This document shows positions 34,301-46,399 of a DNA stretch of 64,000 nucleotides, piece after piece. Position 1 is the stretch's first letter, and the number at the start of each line of letters is the position of its first letter. This stretch comes from Bidens hawaiensis. Taxonomy: Eukaryota > Streptophyta > Magnoliopsida > Asterales > Asteraceae. The stretch covers positions 1 to 64,000 of the forward strand of contig JAIQDT010003845.1 in NCBI GenBank assembly GCA_021521415.1, given 5' to 3'. The position numbers and the translations under genes were made by a program. Below the pieces are notes generated by a model. The model was given only the letters and a program-made list of their open reading frames with translations. It had not been told where the DNA came from and did no database searches.

Positions 34301-36257
34301 ATATATAATTCTTTTCTTTAGAAAAAAGAATTTGGTTATTAATTATCATGGATTCATAGAATAGTGGAGTAATTTAGGGCTCAACTACTTAGTTGACTAT
34401 TTGACCACCTATATATATTACATTTATAATATAATAATATAATTCTTTTCCCCTTGAAAGGGGTGACATTAGGATGTTAACCTTAGTCTCTTCTAGTCCC
34501 ACTAGAAAACACTAATTATATTAACTTATTCATCAATTAATTTTATTATTATTATAATAATAATAATTATTATTATTTTCTAATTTATATATTTTAATTA
34601 ATTAACAGGCAAATGGATGGCCCTTGCAACTCTTATCAGTTGCATGCTTATCATTAGCTGCTAAAATGGAGGAGCCCCTTGTTCCTTCAATTCTTGATCT
34701 TCAAGTAAGTCATTAATAATTTAACATCATCATATTATATTATTATTTTATATATCTTAAAGTTAAATCATTTAATCATTTTTACACACACAGATTGAAG
34801 GTGCAAAATACATTTTTGAGCCGAAAACAATCCGAAGAATGGAGTTTCTTGTTCTTAGTGTTTTGGATTGGAGACTAAGATCCGTTACACCATTTAGTTT
34901 TATCGGTTTCTTTGCTCACAAAATCGATCCAACCGGGACTTATACAGGCTTCCTCATCTCAAGGGCAACCCAAATTATTCTATCGAATATTCAAGGTAAT
35001 ACAGATAAATCTTTCCATTTATCTGTAGTTAAAACTGTTTATCTGCTTATTTAAAAGATTATTCCTAGTATATACAACTTATAAGCTCAAAAATTATTAA
35101 AAATAAGATCTTTTTAATTTTCTTAACTAATCACTAAAAATAAATTTTACCTAAACATTTCTAATAAATGTAAAATGTTTACACCTTAATAGCCAAGATG
35201 ACGAATAATTTTAAAAATTGGTTACAACAAATTAAAAATGTCACGCTCACAAAAAAATAGTACTCTTGTGTCTATATATGCACACATTATTTATATATTC
35301 GCGTTAAAATCTACCTTTATGTCACAGAACGCAAAAAATGTCTTGTCAGCGGTAAAAATACATCACATGTCATTTACACGTCGTTTTTTCTTAAAATTAA
35401 AATGCCAAAATGATCTTAAATAAAAGTCAATTAGCTATAAGAGTTTTCGGATTTTAAAAATAAGTTAATAAATAGTTTTAAAATATACTACATATTATAG
35501 TTGGTATAGTTAATGATCCGTATGAATGTAGTTGTTTGGTATAACAAATCAACTACTTATATTATTGGCTTAAATGATCATAAAATATAGTCTTCATGCA
35601 TGCTTCCAATTATATATAAGTTGACCAAAAGGTTTGACTTTTTCAGAAGCTAGTTTACTTGAGTATTGGCCTTCATGTATTGCTGCTGCAACCATATTAT
35701 GTGCCGCGAGCGATCTTTCGAATTTCTCGCTTATCAATGCCGATCAAGCCGAGTCATGGTGTGATGGCCTTAGCAAAGTATGTCACCGTCTGCTTTAACA
35801 CTTGTACCACATGCATTAATACTTGTACAAACTGTTTATCTGCTTATTGTTTGTAAAACAATAGTCAGATAAACAGTTTGTATTAGGTAACCTTGAAAAC
35901 CCGTCACATGAAAACTCACAGCACCAGCCGACTATGTATTGAAATAGACAAGTTATTTTTATTAATAAGAGAAATAATATTGATAAGTGCTCTTAAAACA
36001 CCAGCTAATTTAATTTCCAATTAATCTTTCAGGAAAAGATCACAAAATGTTACCGATTAGTACAAGGAGTGAGTCCTTTAAACCGATCAACAACCAAATC
36101 AACAAAGATATTACCAGTACAGGTCCGAGTCATGACTCGTGTGAGTATCGAGTCAGCTGACTCATCATCTTCGTCTTCGTGGCCCTCATCATATAAAAGA
36201 AGGAAATTAAATAACTACTCGTGGGTAGATGATGACAAAACATCAACCTCTAGTTAA
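31250..36257 (+). CDS. CYCD1;1: D1-type cyclin (six exons)
   Basis: D-type cyclin that partners CDKA in the nucleus to drive the G1/S transition. Exons: 31250-31459, 32626-32712, 34609-34704, 34794-34995, 35647-35777 and 36033-36257. All introns are GT-AG and the joins keep frame, giving 316 residues (Arabidopsis CYCD1;1 is a little longer). Cyclin box N lies in exons 1-4 (RKFVTGIDYVERFQ, AWIVKVQRFYGFQPLTAYL, LSLAAKMEE), the C-box in exons 4-5 (LSVLDWRLRSVTPFSF, LEYWPSCIAAATILCA). The tail SYKRRKLNNYSWVDDD is the usual D1 ending. Oddity: near residue 10 the Rb-binding LxCxE reads L-L-C-G-V, without the glutamate. Two upstream ORFs precede it. Introns 1, 2 and 5 carry repeats. Function otherwise looks intact. 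Confidence 0.93.
31569..32235 (+). repeat. ~63-bp minisatellite in cyclin intron 1
   Basis: The phrase TTCGCATGGTTGTTCGGCC recurs at about 31622, 31687, 31749, 31820 (variant), 31938, 32003 and 32108. It is followed in most units by AGTATCCGGACAGTCGTTC and AGCTAGATGGCCGTTCTAACC. The basic period is about 63 bp and some units are expanded. It is GC-richer than the rest of the intron. The open frames across it (31506-31820, 31865-32248) are repeat artefacts. Confidence 0.88.
31590..31651 (+). repeat. 26-bp inverted repeat (hairpin) at the start of the minisatellite
   Basis: Left arm 31590-31615 and right arm 31626-31651 are complementary at 25 of 26 positions, around a 10-base loop. The array therefore begins with one unit fragment in inverted orientation. 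In the pre-mRNA this would form a stable stem 130 bases after the exon 1 donor. Confidence 0.85.
32766..32929. mobile_element. Inverted-repeat miniature element in cyclin intron 2
   Basis: The ends read GCAATCCCAGTA and TACTGGGATTGC in inverse order, the match resuming inside (TTTCCACTCGATTT with AAATCGAGTGGAAA). It folds over nearly its whole length, like a MITE. I found no convincing target duplication, so the superfamily is open. It begins 53 bases after the exon 2 donor. Confidence 0.7.
33037..33247. mobile_element. hAT-like miniature element in cyclin intron 2
   Basis: Ends are CAGTGACTGACGTAGC and GACTACGTCCCTG, imperfect inverted repeats. The flanks CTTATACA and CTTTTAAA agree at six of eight positions, compatible with a decayed 8-bp hAT duplication. 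Ends of the same style bound 55598-56264 and 62341-62555. Confidence 0.6.
34545..34580. repeat. Palindromic ATT/AAT microsatellite before cyclin exon 3
   Basis: ATT repeats run into AAT repeats and back, making a self-complementary AT tract about 30 bases upstream of the exon 3 acceptor. It is likely length-variable. Confidence 0.7.
35826..35882. repeat. 27-bp hairpin in cyclin intron 5
   Basis: Arms 35826-35852 and 35856-35882 pair at 25 of 27 positions around a 3-base loop. The arm core AAACTGTTTATCTGCTTATT also occurs in intron 4 at 35034-35053, so the two introns share this sequence. Confidence 0.85.
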
Positions 36258-39200
36258 AAGACATTAATAATAATAATAATAATTAAACAAATATGGGATT
36301 GAGTGGGAATATATAAAAAAGAAAAGTTGTATGGATACAACTTCCAAGTGCACTACATGGCTAGATTGCCGCTAAAGATATCCGTTTAATAAATAACTGA
36401 TTTTAAGTAAAGTATCGTGAGAATTACATAAACAATATCAGTAGTTTGCACTTTGCACTGATGTTTCTCACGTTTATCTACTTAAAATTGGTTCTATATT
36501 GAAAAAAAAGTTCTATATAAATATATATAGTCAACAAAAGTGTGATATTATTAATTTAATTAATAGGTGGCAATAGTCATAATCCATAAATGTGACTTTT
36601 GCTAATTCCCTAGGGAAATGGGAGTTTGGTACATAGTATTGAGGTGTGAAAATAGTTGGTTTGTGAAAATGATATATAGAAATGGGAATGGTGATTGAAT
36701 TCAAAGGTGGCATTTATTTGTTGAATGCATTAAGATTTCAAGATTGAGTGGTGGAGTGTTTGTGGGGCCCTCCATGCATAATCTCTGAACTCGGGTTTCA
36801 AACTCGATCAAGAAAGCTCGATCAAATCTGGTTAAGCAACAAGATTTGAATCACAGATGAAGACAGCTGAAGAAAATATCGGTTATCTGATTGTACATTA
36901 AAGAGGCTTGAAATGACGGGAAAAATTTTATAAACGATCGAACGCTTCGAGTTTTCGATTCGATTTAGATTAGGTTTGATTTTATTTATTAAAAAAGAAG
37001 ATTTGAGATATGATTATGAGAGTGGTTTGAGAGAAACATGCTTTTGATTTGTAAGTGTGACTTCTCACACGTGTGCATGTGTGTTTTCTTTTTTTGGCGG
37101 GAAATGTTTATGGGCAACATTTTTCCAAATTGTTTGATTAGTACATAACCATGACACGTGTGATGGTGACACGTGTTTTTGGAATTTTATTATTATTTTT
37201 ATTTTATTTTTGTTTTTCTTAATCTTTTTAAAAGGTTAAAGAAGTCCCTTTTTTAATGGTCTGATTTTTGGCCTAACTATATATACTTAAAAGAGTTAAA
37301 GGTCTCTGGGGCCTTTTTATTTATTTTTCTTTTTAATCTTATTTTTGTTTTTATTAAGTGTGTTTGTATGTCATGTGGAATATTCATGAAATTATTATAT
37401 TATATTATATTATTCATAAGCATGCATGTTCCTTCACGTGATGGACATGAAAGATATTTGTATTATCTTTTGTTTTTTTTTAAAGTATATATACTTTATG
37501 TTTTGTAGTGCATCTTTGGGTATCATTAATTCATTATTTGTGGTCGTTTATTTAACTTTAACTGAATACAAACATATAATTCAACAATTTTTTTTGTTTA
37601 AGTTCGGTAGTATGAAACCTAAATGAAAAGTTCACATATGTAAACGAAAAACAAACGAACATACATGAACACAACACGTACACACATATGTATATATTTT
37701 AAACGAGTCCCTTTTTTGTTCGTATTTATATAAATATATAACTAAGTATGTGTTTATTAAAATTTAAATGAACACATAAAAACAAATATTAATGAAGGTA
37801 AATAAGCAATCATAGATGAACTAACGTAAACGAACTTTCCACCGACTAATTTATAACCGTTTGGCTCGTTTACATGCCTATTTAAAGCACACAATGACCA
37901 GCATTTTTAACAAAGTTTTCAATAAAGTCAACAGTAGTTTATAAACCAGACTGGTAAAAGTTTTCTCATTTAAAAGTTAAACGTGTAAACATAGAGAGGG
38001 ATTAAATGTAACCTTTGTGATACTCATGTTCTTTAAATAGACGAACAAGACATGTAATGAGTAGTGACTGATTTTGAGAGTTTATCCCCCTCTTCTGTAT
38101 CGTAACAATATCTAAGTTAAATAATGACAGTTACGCGAGATTATAAATGAGCGTGGGGCTTACTGTACTATGTCGGTATAACTATAACTTGAGCTCAATC
38201 AGGTCCCATGTAGTTTGGGTGTTTATGTTGAACATAATTGTACGTGGTCCTCTACTTTGATACAACCTTAGCTCCACCATCTCACCCCTCCAGAAGGGTG
38301 ATCGAGACGTGAGTATAAGGGCCTTTAGACGGTAATTGATAATTCAGTTCATTTTACAGTTTAGTGTCGTGACAACGATCTCTATAACGCATAAGTTCCA
38401 TATAACATAATGTAACTTGTATTCTTTTTATAACGATATATATTTTATTCTCAATCTTTCGTTATTTGTTTTACAAGAAGAATGTTTTAAGAGCATACAT
38501 ATATAGGCATGTAAACGTCTGTTTAGCTTTTGTTGGATAAAGTAATAAACACACGATTTATGAACACTATACCAAGCGAAATCTCGTGTTCGTGTTCGAT
38601 CGAGGAATTGAATATAAACGAACTTCCCGTCGAATGGTTCACAAATTATTCCTGAAGTTTTGGTTCTTTTACCGCCCTAGTTATGACTTATGAGCATATT
38701 TATTAAGACTATTTTTTAGAAAAGTTCTAATTCTGTCATTGGATACAGATAATTAACCGTCCTTTAATAATTACGAAAACAAAATAAAATCTTTACTTTT
38801 GTTCTACAATGATAAAAAATGGTTAATGGATAAGAAGGGGTATCAACTAACATAATATATGAGTAAAGTCTAGGGTGTTTAGCTATAGATTAGAAAATAA
38901 GTTTATGTTAAATGGCTAATAAGGTTGTGACATTAATAATTTTCTAATCAACTAGTTAGCTGCTTTATATGTATGATATGACAAAAGATTATAATATTGA
39001 AAACTTTAAGCAAATAATGATATTTAGCTAATAAATTTGTGTTTCTATCATTTTGCTACTTTAGATGATGTTACGACAAAAGATTATAAATTTATTCAAA
39101 AGTTTAAGCATATAGAGAATTTAACTTATATTATCTTTCGAATCTCGCTAGAAGAATATAGTCGTCAATAACCATCATAACATCTTTAACCGTGAAGTCT

Positions 39201-40287
39201 GTCAAATCCCTAAAACTCTAACCCATCTGCCTAAAGTATCCGTTAAACTTACAAGTTCCAATTCGACTCTCAAAGATAAAACGAAAATTACTATCTAAGA
39301 TTCAACCTTTTTAGAAATAATAATCATACCTACTATTAGTATATAGTAATTTGATTAAAGTTATATGCATAATTTAATAAACAAAAGACAATGGAAGTAT
39401 CTTTCAAAGGTTAGGATGGTTCCTTGTTGGTCCTAAGTAGTTTAGATGTTATTATTCCTACTTTGAGCTATATAGTTTTTTTAATATATCCACCTCACTA
39501 ATCACACCTACATACACCCTTTTCCCATATCTACCCCACTCAAAAAGTTAAGACATCAAGTTAAGCATTTGGATTTTCATGAATGGTAGGTGTAAACATG
39601 TATTAAACACACACACATGTACACATACAAAAGTTTATTGAACTAAATATTTTTTTAAGAATGACAACACACACTTCCTAATTCTACACCATCTAATTGT
39701 TATTTAAATATCCATAATGAGATTTACGGGTGTTTATCGGATCGAATAACGGGTTATTTGGTTTATTCCGTTCGGATTTGAAATAATTAGGATCCTATCC
39801 GAAATTCGATCCTATCTAAATTATGAATGTTCTTATCTGATCTGAATCTATCTGAATTTGATTCGGATCAAATTCAGATAAAATCATAATAATTCTAAAT
39901 AAAACTAAAAACATGTGTTTATATCAGGATTACAGTATTAAATGGATATCTGAATATTCCAAACTATCCGGAAAAAAATTAAAATCAATATTCGAATCCG
40001 ATTTAGCTATTCAGGTCGGTTTATTCAGATTTCGCTTTCGGTTAGGATTTCGGGCCTTTTATAGGATTTCGGATCTTCTATACACCCCTAATGACTTTTA
40101 AACCCTCACCATTTGGTTGAGTGGAGTTAATCAATTTCATTATCATTAGACCCAACCATTTTTAACCGATAACGATCGTTATGAAATTTAAAAACCAAAA
40201 TATTAGTTATAGTTTATATGTTTCCCCATAATCAAATGTTTGTTATTTATTGAATAACATCGTTTTTTTATTAAATTATTGGCTATT
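36258..40287. other. Cyclin 3' flank and intergenic DNA
   Basis: The first few hundred bases should hold the cyclin 3' UTR; no single clear poly(A) signal stands out. Regions 37610-37880 and 38505-38690 are rich in CGTTTAC/GTTCG phrases and end in TTTACATGCC- or TTTACCGCCC-like motifs, typical of old hAT miniature elements, without matched ends. 39725-40095 is similar (GGGTGTTTATCGG near 39729 and TACACCCCT near 40088). No gene was seen. Confidence 0.5.
39729..40091. mobile_element. Probable hAT-type miniature element
   Basis: It is rich in CGGATTTCGG/GATCGAAT phrases, with ends ACGGGTGT and ACACCCCT in inverse order. The flanks (TAATGAGA, TAATGACT) agree at six of eight positions, with a few bases of slack. 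The small frame 39913-40101 is a product of this composition and not a gene. Confidence 0.45.
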
Positions 40288-40290
40288 TAA

Positions 40291-40497
40291 GGGCATGTTT
40301 GGGATTGAGTTTGAAAATGTTTATTTGTGTTTTCAAAAAGCCAATAAGTTAAAATATGTTTGACAATCACAAAAATCTTTTTTGTTTTAGCTTTATGAAA
40401 GGGTTAAGAAGCAGTCAAATCCAGACTTTTCAAAAATGGCTTTCTCAAAAAGCTAATAAGCCAATAAGCATTTTTAAACGCAATCCCAAACATGCTC
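40291..40497. mobile_element. Tourist-type (PIF/Harbinger) MITE
   Basis: 207 bp with ends GGGCATGTTTGGGATTG and CAATCCCAAACATGCTC, nearly perfect inverted repeats. TAA flanks both sides (40288-40290 and 40498-40500), the target duplication typical of Tourist elements. No coding capacity. Confidence 0.9.
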
Positions 40498-42099
40498 TAA
40501 GATTTCAAGTAACCGAGCTTTATTTATTTTTTTTCTAGTTTATAAGTATTATTCTAATTATTGTGAATAAGTTAGTTATATAATGCAATTATTTTCAAAT
40601 TAAAGATTTTGGAAAACAAAGGTGGAAGCCTCAATTGAAATGTAAACTTCAATGAATACTCATGTGGAAAACTTCCTAAAATAACCCAAATAAGAAAAGA
40701 GATTTTAAAATAACCAATCCTTCTAAAAATATTCAATGAAGACCCCTCTCTATCTCATCTTCATGAATCATGATGAGATTTAACGACGAATTGACAAATT
40801 GCCGCTTGACTTCAAACATAATCGTGACGTGAGAATTGAGCTCAATCTCATCGTCACGATAAGATTTTTCAGTCACGTGCCAGTTCCTCATTCGCCGTTG
40901 AATCTCATCGTAAAGAGGTTTCCCGTAATTATGGTCATATACTCGTATAGTATATGTCTCAAAGTACTTGTTGACATCGGCTGATTACCTAAATTTGGGC
41001 TTTGCTGATGCAAGGCTTACTCATTTTATCAAAATCATGAGGTACTAAAATTGTTCATATGGAAAATTTATTATGTTCCCATCATGACTCCCCATTATTT
41101 GGCCCTCATGATACTTTTTTGAATTCTTCAAATGCCACTTTCAAACATCCAAATTTGATGATTTTGTTTGTTCCTCAATGTAACAATTTTAACTATCAGT
41201 AGCTTTATGGCTTAATGGTAGTATGTTGGCTTCTTTTAAAAGATAAGCCTCGGCGCCGGAGGGTGAGGATGGTTTCAAGTTGGAACTGAAAGCATCAAAT
41301 AACTAGGGGTGGTTGAAATCTTGTCAGTGTCACATACATACTCAGAAAAAAAATCGTTGTAAAAATCAATTTTAATGACTTGATATGTGTAGAGATAATT
41401 TGTTAAGGGGCAAACGTGACTTGATACGCATGTCCTAGTGTAGATTATTGCTTGACTCATGGTATAATTTTTTTATCTTTTAAATCATCCACTTCTCTTT
41501 ATTTTGGACATACATTGTCACCATCCGAAAACATGTCTTAATCTACAAAATACACAATGTCACCAAACGTGTGACACAACAAGGTTGTTTTTAAAGAATA
41601 TAAAAGTATATGAAGTTATCAACAATAATATGTTCAAGAAATTTTGATGGACAAATTACTATTACTATCAATAATATAACTTTACCTCAATGTTTAAAAA
41701 CAGTAGCATTCATATAAGACCTTGATGTGTTTTATTTATTGGGCACAATAATGTGTCATTGAAGTTATCCAAAACATGAATTTTATCATCACTAGCAAAT
41801 CTATAATATTGTAGATAACATCTCATTAAGTCACTTGCTAGATCATCTTGTTGATACAACAATAACAAACGTTTTTAGCCGATCATAAGACTATTTTTGA
41901 AACCTTTAACGAGTTAACATATTTGTAAGATATCAGCATAACGACTCAAGTGAACTATTAATGTAAAACATAACCTATGTTCGAACATTATAGACAATCA
42001 ATGTAACAATTGGCTCCTCGTACTCTCAATATTGTATGTTATTTTTCCAATTGATTGTCATCCAGGAACTCAATAATTTGTTTTTATTGCCATGATTGA
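40498..42099. other. Intergenic DNA with one SINE-like head
   Basis: Largely featureless AT-rich sequence. The tRNA-like head at 41205-41285 is described separately. Confidence 0.5.
41205..41285 (+). mobile_element. tRNA-like SINE head
   Basis: TGGCTTAATGGTAG (41209-41222) is a good pol III box A. A weaker box-B-like GGTTTCAAGTTGG follows at 41270-41282. There is no acceptor-stem pairing for a real tRNA, so I read it as the head of a SINE. Confidence 0.45.
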
Positions 42100-42172
42100 G
42101 ACTTTCTAGGAGGTCACCCGTAATGCTCTCAACTAACCACATTTAACTGTTGAGTTTTCATATGTTTCATAG
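42100..42172 (-). pseudogene. Degenerate 5S-rRNA-like fragment
   Basis: The minus strand holds GGGTGACCTCCTAGAAAGTC, nearly the 3' part of plant 5S rRNA. It is preceded by a diverged stretch resembling the internal promoter region (GTTAA.TGTG.TT ... GAGAG). About 70 of 120 bases can be followed. It is not a functional 5S gene. Candidates are a pseudogene, a 5S-derived SINE or the LTR of a Cassandra-type TRIM element, which carries 5S sequence. The context is AT-rich and non-ribosomal. Confidence 0.6.
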
Positions 42173-42839
42173 CCGACTAAGCCCAAAACACGTTGGAGAT
42201 AATTGAGACGGGACATTCCGTATAAACCAAAAATCTCTCATGTTCACGGCTGATATGTGATTTTTCTAGGGTGTGAATCAAGTACAATAAAACTAAACTC
42301 ATAATGAAGTAATATCTAAGTAAATATCAACTTAGATATTGCTATGAGTCTATGAATGACTAGTGTTTCTTGAAATTATGAACACTTTTCAAGAAATGCA
42401 ATCCATGTGGACATATTAGATGTGGAAAATGAAGTGGAGGGTCCAACAAAGTCTATTTAGCATGTCATATGACATTCTCTTTATTTCATAACCCCAAATC
42501 TTCTTTAAAGTGAGGAATCCAAAGTTTTTGTGCACTATATACCAAAGTAGACTTATATATAAAAGCCAAATTTGCTTTCTATTTTCTCAATCACTATGAA
42601 ATGTTTGTGGGGTTTTGGTTATTATGTGTCATATGCATGCAAATTTGTAGCTTGGGAGTAACCAATGCAATGCTTTATCACCTATTCATCCAACCTTTTG
42701 TTAACTTTATGGGTTAACTAATAAAGAAAAAGAACCCATAAAATTCCATCTTATGAATGATTTTTTTGAGCTTTTGGGTTGCTACTTAATTACTTATAAC
42801 AATTGCTTTGAAGGTATGAAGTGAAAGTTGTATATCTTG

Positions 42840-43040
42840 TTGGAAATCAGACCCCCCAAAACAACACTTGAAAAATCGGTTCTGTGATTAAACACAAGAT
42901 TCTTTCTTTATTCAATAAACTTGCACGCAAATTACATAAGCCCTAATAATCTATTCATACCAAAACACTAGCTTCGGAAACAAGAAAACCTATTCTAGGA
43001 AATTAAATAATACTTAATACTTTTACCATAATAAATAAAC
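42840..43040 (-). mobile_element. Possible LTR fragment
   Basis: On the minus strand the segment ends ...GATTTCCAACA and contains AATAAAG (near 42905) and a TTGCGTGCAAG stretch, as copia LTR ends often do. The other end was not found. It may be a truncated LTR or chance. Confidence 0.25.
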
Positions 43041-43440
43041 TAAACATATATTTAAAGTTCTTACGATTTAGCCCGCCAACTTGCAGTTTCCTTCAAAACC
43101 GACCAATTAACTCTTTTAATGACTTGTTTCAGGTTAAACTTCACACACATTTATCAAAATAAAGAGCTTGAAAGTTTAAAAGATATTGGTTTTTTTAGCT
43201 TATTTTATCCGGTCATTGGATACTATTGAAGTTATTCTTTTTTGTAATATATACATTCTTTTTTCTTGTTATTCTTCTAATTGCTTTTCTGCATGTAAAC
43301 CCCTTTATGTTTTGTCAAAAAGATTGAGCAAGACGTTAACTTTAAATTTCTTAAAAGGCTTAAGAGATGGTGCTAAAATATCTTAAAAGAGTAACTAATA
43401 CCATTAATCCAGTTTAATAGTAATAATAATAATAAATAGT

Positions 43441-43779
43441 CACTACTAGAAAAAGAGATGTTTTTCTATAATCGAATTGTATGAAATTTGTTGGAAAAAT
43501 TAAGTTTCTAACAATTTCCTAACAAAAAAGTTGTTGGAAAAACACATGCTTGAAAATCGTTTTCAACCATTTTCCAACAACTTTTCTTACAAAATTGCTA
43601 CAAAAACTTGTGGTTGTAAACTTCCTACAACTTTCCTACAAAAACTATTCATAATGTTTATTAGATTAATGTTGTAGCAAAGTTTGAGCTTATTTTTTTG
43701 TTGGAAATCTGTTGGAACTACTTGTTGTAGGAAATTTGTAGGAAGTTTTTGTGAGAAAATGACTTGTTTTCTAGTAGTG
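43441..43779. mobile_element. CACTA (En/Spm) miniature element
   Basis: 339 bp starting CACTACTAGAAAA and ending TTTTCTAGTAGTG, a perfect 12-base-plus CACTA inverted end. AGT is duplicated on both sides (43438-43440, 43780-43782), the 3-bp target duplication of this superfamily. The inside is rich in GTTGGAAA/TTTCCAAC subterminal repeats in both orientations. No coding capacity. Confidence 0.95.
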
Positions 43780-43810
43780 AGTATTTATCTTTGAGGTCTT
43801 GGTATACACA

Positions 43811-43975
43811 TGACTATAAGGCTGTCCGTAGGCGACATTGGAGGGACGATGAGGGCGATGATTCGAGGGACCCCCCCCCCCCCCCCCACACACACACCAC
43901 GGCGACAATAGGGGCAATAATGGGGGCGATGCCTATTTGTCGCCTGATGTTTTATTGATTTATTATTATTATTAT
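43811..43975. other. GGCGAC-rich segment with a 17-C run
   Basis: A GC-rich stretch with repeated GGGGCGATG/GGCGACA phrases and a poly(C) run at 43871-43887 followed by a CA repeat. It resembles one half of a Harbinger-type end, but no bounded element was found. Confidence 0.4.
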
Positions 43976-45377
43976 TATGTGTATAATATATATGTATATA
44001 TATATTGGGCAACAGCACTATTACATTTTTAAAACAAAAACCCACCATTACATCAAACAACTACTGTCTATATTGTCAATAAGTTATGATGACATGCATA
44101 CAAGATCGATTAATCTTTTTTTCCATTACAAATTTGCCATCATGCATTCCAGAAGGTACAAGATGAGAGTTTGTGGACGTAATTAGGCAATTATGATTCT
44201 AATTATAAGGTCGTTGAATGCATGTAATTGTATATTTTTAATTTAAAAAACACACACACTTTTTCATATACGTTATATTAGTTTTTATCCCTCGTGTTAT
44301 GGGTATTGATTTACATTATTCGTTTATAATATACATATATATATATATGTGTCTATATATTAAATAAAATTAAAATAAAAAAATTGTAATGAAATTAATA
44401 ATATACTTAGGGTTTAATGATAAAAAGAGTTTCATAAATAAATGATATGCTATAACCCGGTTTAAAGCTATATAGATTTGGTGAGGCTCATGATCTGCTT
44501 ATTATTTTTTTTACTAATTATAAGTAATATCTGTTTTTTTTAAACATATATTAATTTTTAGTATATCTCTATTTTATAGGATTTTCATATCAGATATTTG
44601 TTGGAATTTAATTATAATTTAATGAGATGTTATGACTCATTTAAGGGCTATTTGGGTGTTGGTAAATACCCGTAAATTTAGGTCAAATGCATAAAAATCT
44701 TTCATTTACAAATAAAACAATCTGGTAGTTTGAGAAAAAATAGAGAGCAAGTAATGAGCTTTTAAAGGTTTCGTTTATATGTATATAAGATATAACATAT
44801 ACTGTCAAAAATCGGTTGATCTACACTTTCGAACAATAACCCTTTAAATAATTTGTGTGACTACCTTAAGAAGCCTTAGACATGTACATACGGTGTGGAT
44901 TACAAACTGATAGGTTAGTAGCCGGTTATGTTAACCTAGTAGTCAATAATTAGTTAAAATGTGTATTACATTATGATGTAATTACACTATACTATAGTTA
45001 TATTATGTTGTATATATGTGTGTAGGTAAACATGTAATATATACGTATATAATATATATATAAGAAATGTAACATAGGTTCTTATTAGATAGTATTATCA
45101 TATTAGGCTTGATCAGTAAAGACCTACCCACTCATTAGATTGAGTTACAATATACAAATATCATAACAAAACACTAATCAACTTAATTAATTATCAGTTC
45201 ATCGGCTCATACTAATAAACCATAATCTGATAATACCATTTATAGTTCTATTGGGTATGACATGCTTTTATAAATTACTGATTCTTAACAGGCAAAGTTT
45301 TGTACTCAAAAGAGTGATTTCATTCACATTTGATTATTCATGTCAAAGCAAGTGTTATAAATAACTATATATTATAT
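43976..45377. other. AT-rich intergenic DNA, no gene seen
   Basis: Contains AT dinucleotide tracts (about 43988-44004, 44332-44351 and 45040-45062). No conserved coding segment or bounded element. Confidence 0.6.
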
Positions 45378-45385
45378 ACTAACAT

Positions 45386-45892
45386 TAGGGGTGTGTGGGT
45401 GTGGTTCGGTGCGGTTTTAGGCTAAAACCAAAACTTCGGTTTTTGGATTTTTGAAACCGTTTGGTTCTGGTTTTTTTCGGTTTCGGTTATCCGGTTTTCG
45501 TTTTGGTTTCAGTTCGGTTTTCGGTTTTTTCATTCGAGCTTGAAAATTTTAGGCCGAAAAAAAAGTTAATGAAATATAATGAATATAAGTATAAATAATT
45601 TTGTTAATTGTTAACTAGTTGATAATTATACATTTGATCAAAAATATTCGAGTTACATACTTATTAAAGTCTTATTAATTATTTAAAATAAAGAATAGAA
45701 ATATGAAATTTAGAAGTTCGGTTCGGTTTTTTCGGTTTTTATTTCATGCAAACCAAAATCGAACCGTATGTTCGGTTTTTACAAAAACATACAACCAAAC
45801 CGTCGGTTTTTGTTACGGTTCGGTTTTTTCGAGTTGGATTTTTCGGGCTTTTTAGTTTCGAATCGGTTTTTTCGATTTCTTGCACACCCCAA
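45386..45892. mobile_element. hAT-type miniature element, GGTTCGGTTT-rich
   Basis: 507 bp; ends TAGGGGTGTG and CACACCCCAA are inverted with one mismatch. Flanks ACTAACAT (45378-45385) and ACTAATAT (45893-45900) match at seven of eight positions, a hAT-length duplication. The interior consists of GGTTCGGTTTTTCGG-type subterminal repeats in both directions. The frame at 45746-45928 is a composition artefact. Confidence 0.85.
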
Positions 45893-46129
45893 ACTAATAT
45901 ACACGTGAGTCACCTTTTAACAAGGTAAAATACATTTTCACACACATATATAATAATATAATAATGGGTTGATACTTGTTTATAAATAAAACAAAAACTA
46001 TGATGCTTTTTAGGTGGAAATCATCGAATATTGGTAGGGTTATAGATGATATCTATACAAGCATGCTTGTGCAACAAAAGCTAGCCAGAAAATGAATGGG
46101 AGCGTCTCCTACTATTTTTTGTCCCATGC

Positions 46130-46399
46130 CTTTTTTTTTATTTTTGTTCTGTCATTATATATGCTTTTTGTTTCTCATTTGTAACCCATAGTTTCCGGTG
46201 TCCTGATGATTGAGTGTTATGTGTCTAATATCCAACGCTTAATGCAATACTACTACCGAGTCGGGTTTCTCACCGGAAGCATACTCTCTATTCATATGTG
46301 GTAGAGTTAAGAATGTCTACATCTTACCCACCTCAGACCCTACCATAGCTTTGCTATTGGTGAGATATATTGAGTAAGATGATGATGATGATGATGATT
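46130..46399 (+). mobile_element. 3' end of an RTE-type LINE
   Basis: The phrases GAATGTCTACATCTTACCC, CAGACCC and TTGGTGAGATATATTGAG, ending in an ATG/GAT trinucleotide tail (46379-46399), follow the known pattern of plant RTE LINE 3' ends. Only the tail is present, so it is a 5'-truncated copy. Confidence 0.6.

Noticed and set aside
38150..38350. GC-richer stretch that might be coding
   Set aside because: No frame is open for long and no conserved residues are seen.
41205..41285. Possible tRNA gene
   Set aside because: Box A is good, but box B is degenerate and the ends do not pair into an acceptor stem.
45746..45928. 60-codon frame rich in Phe, Arg and Val
   Set aside because: It reads through the subterminal GGTTCGG repeats of a hAT miniature element.
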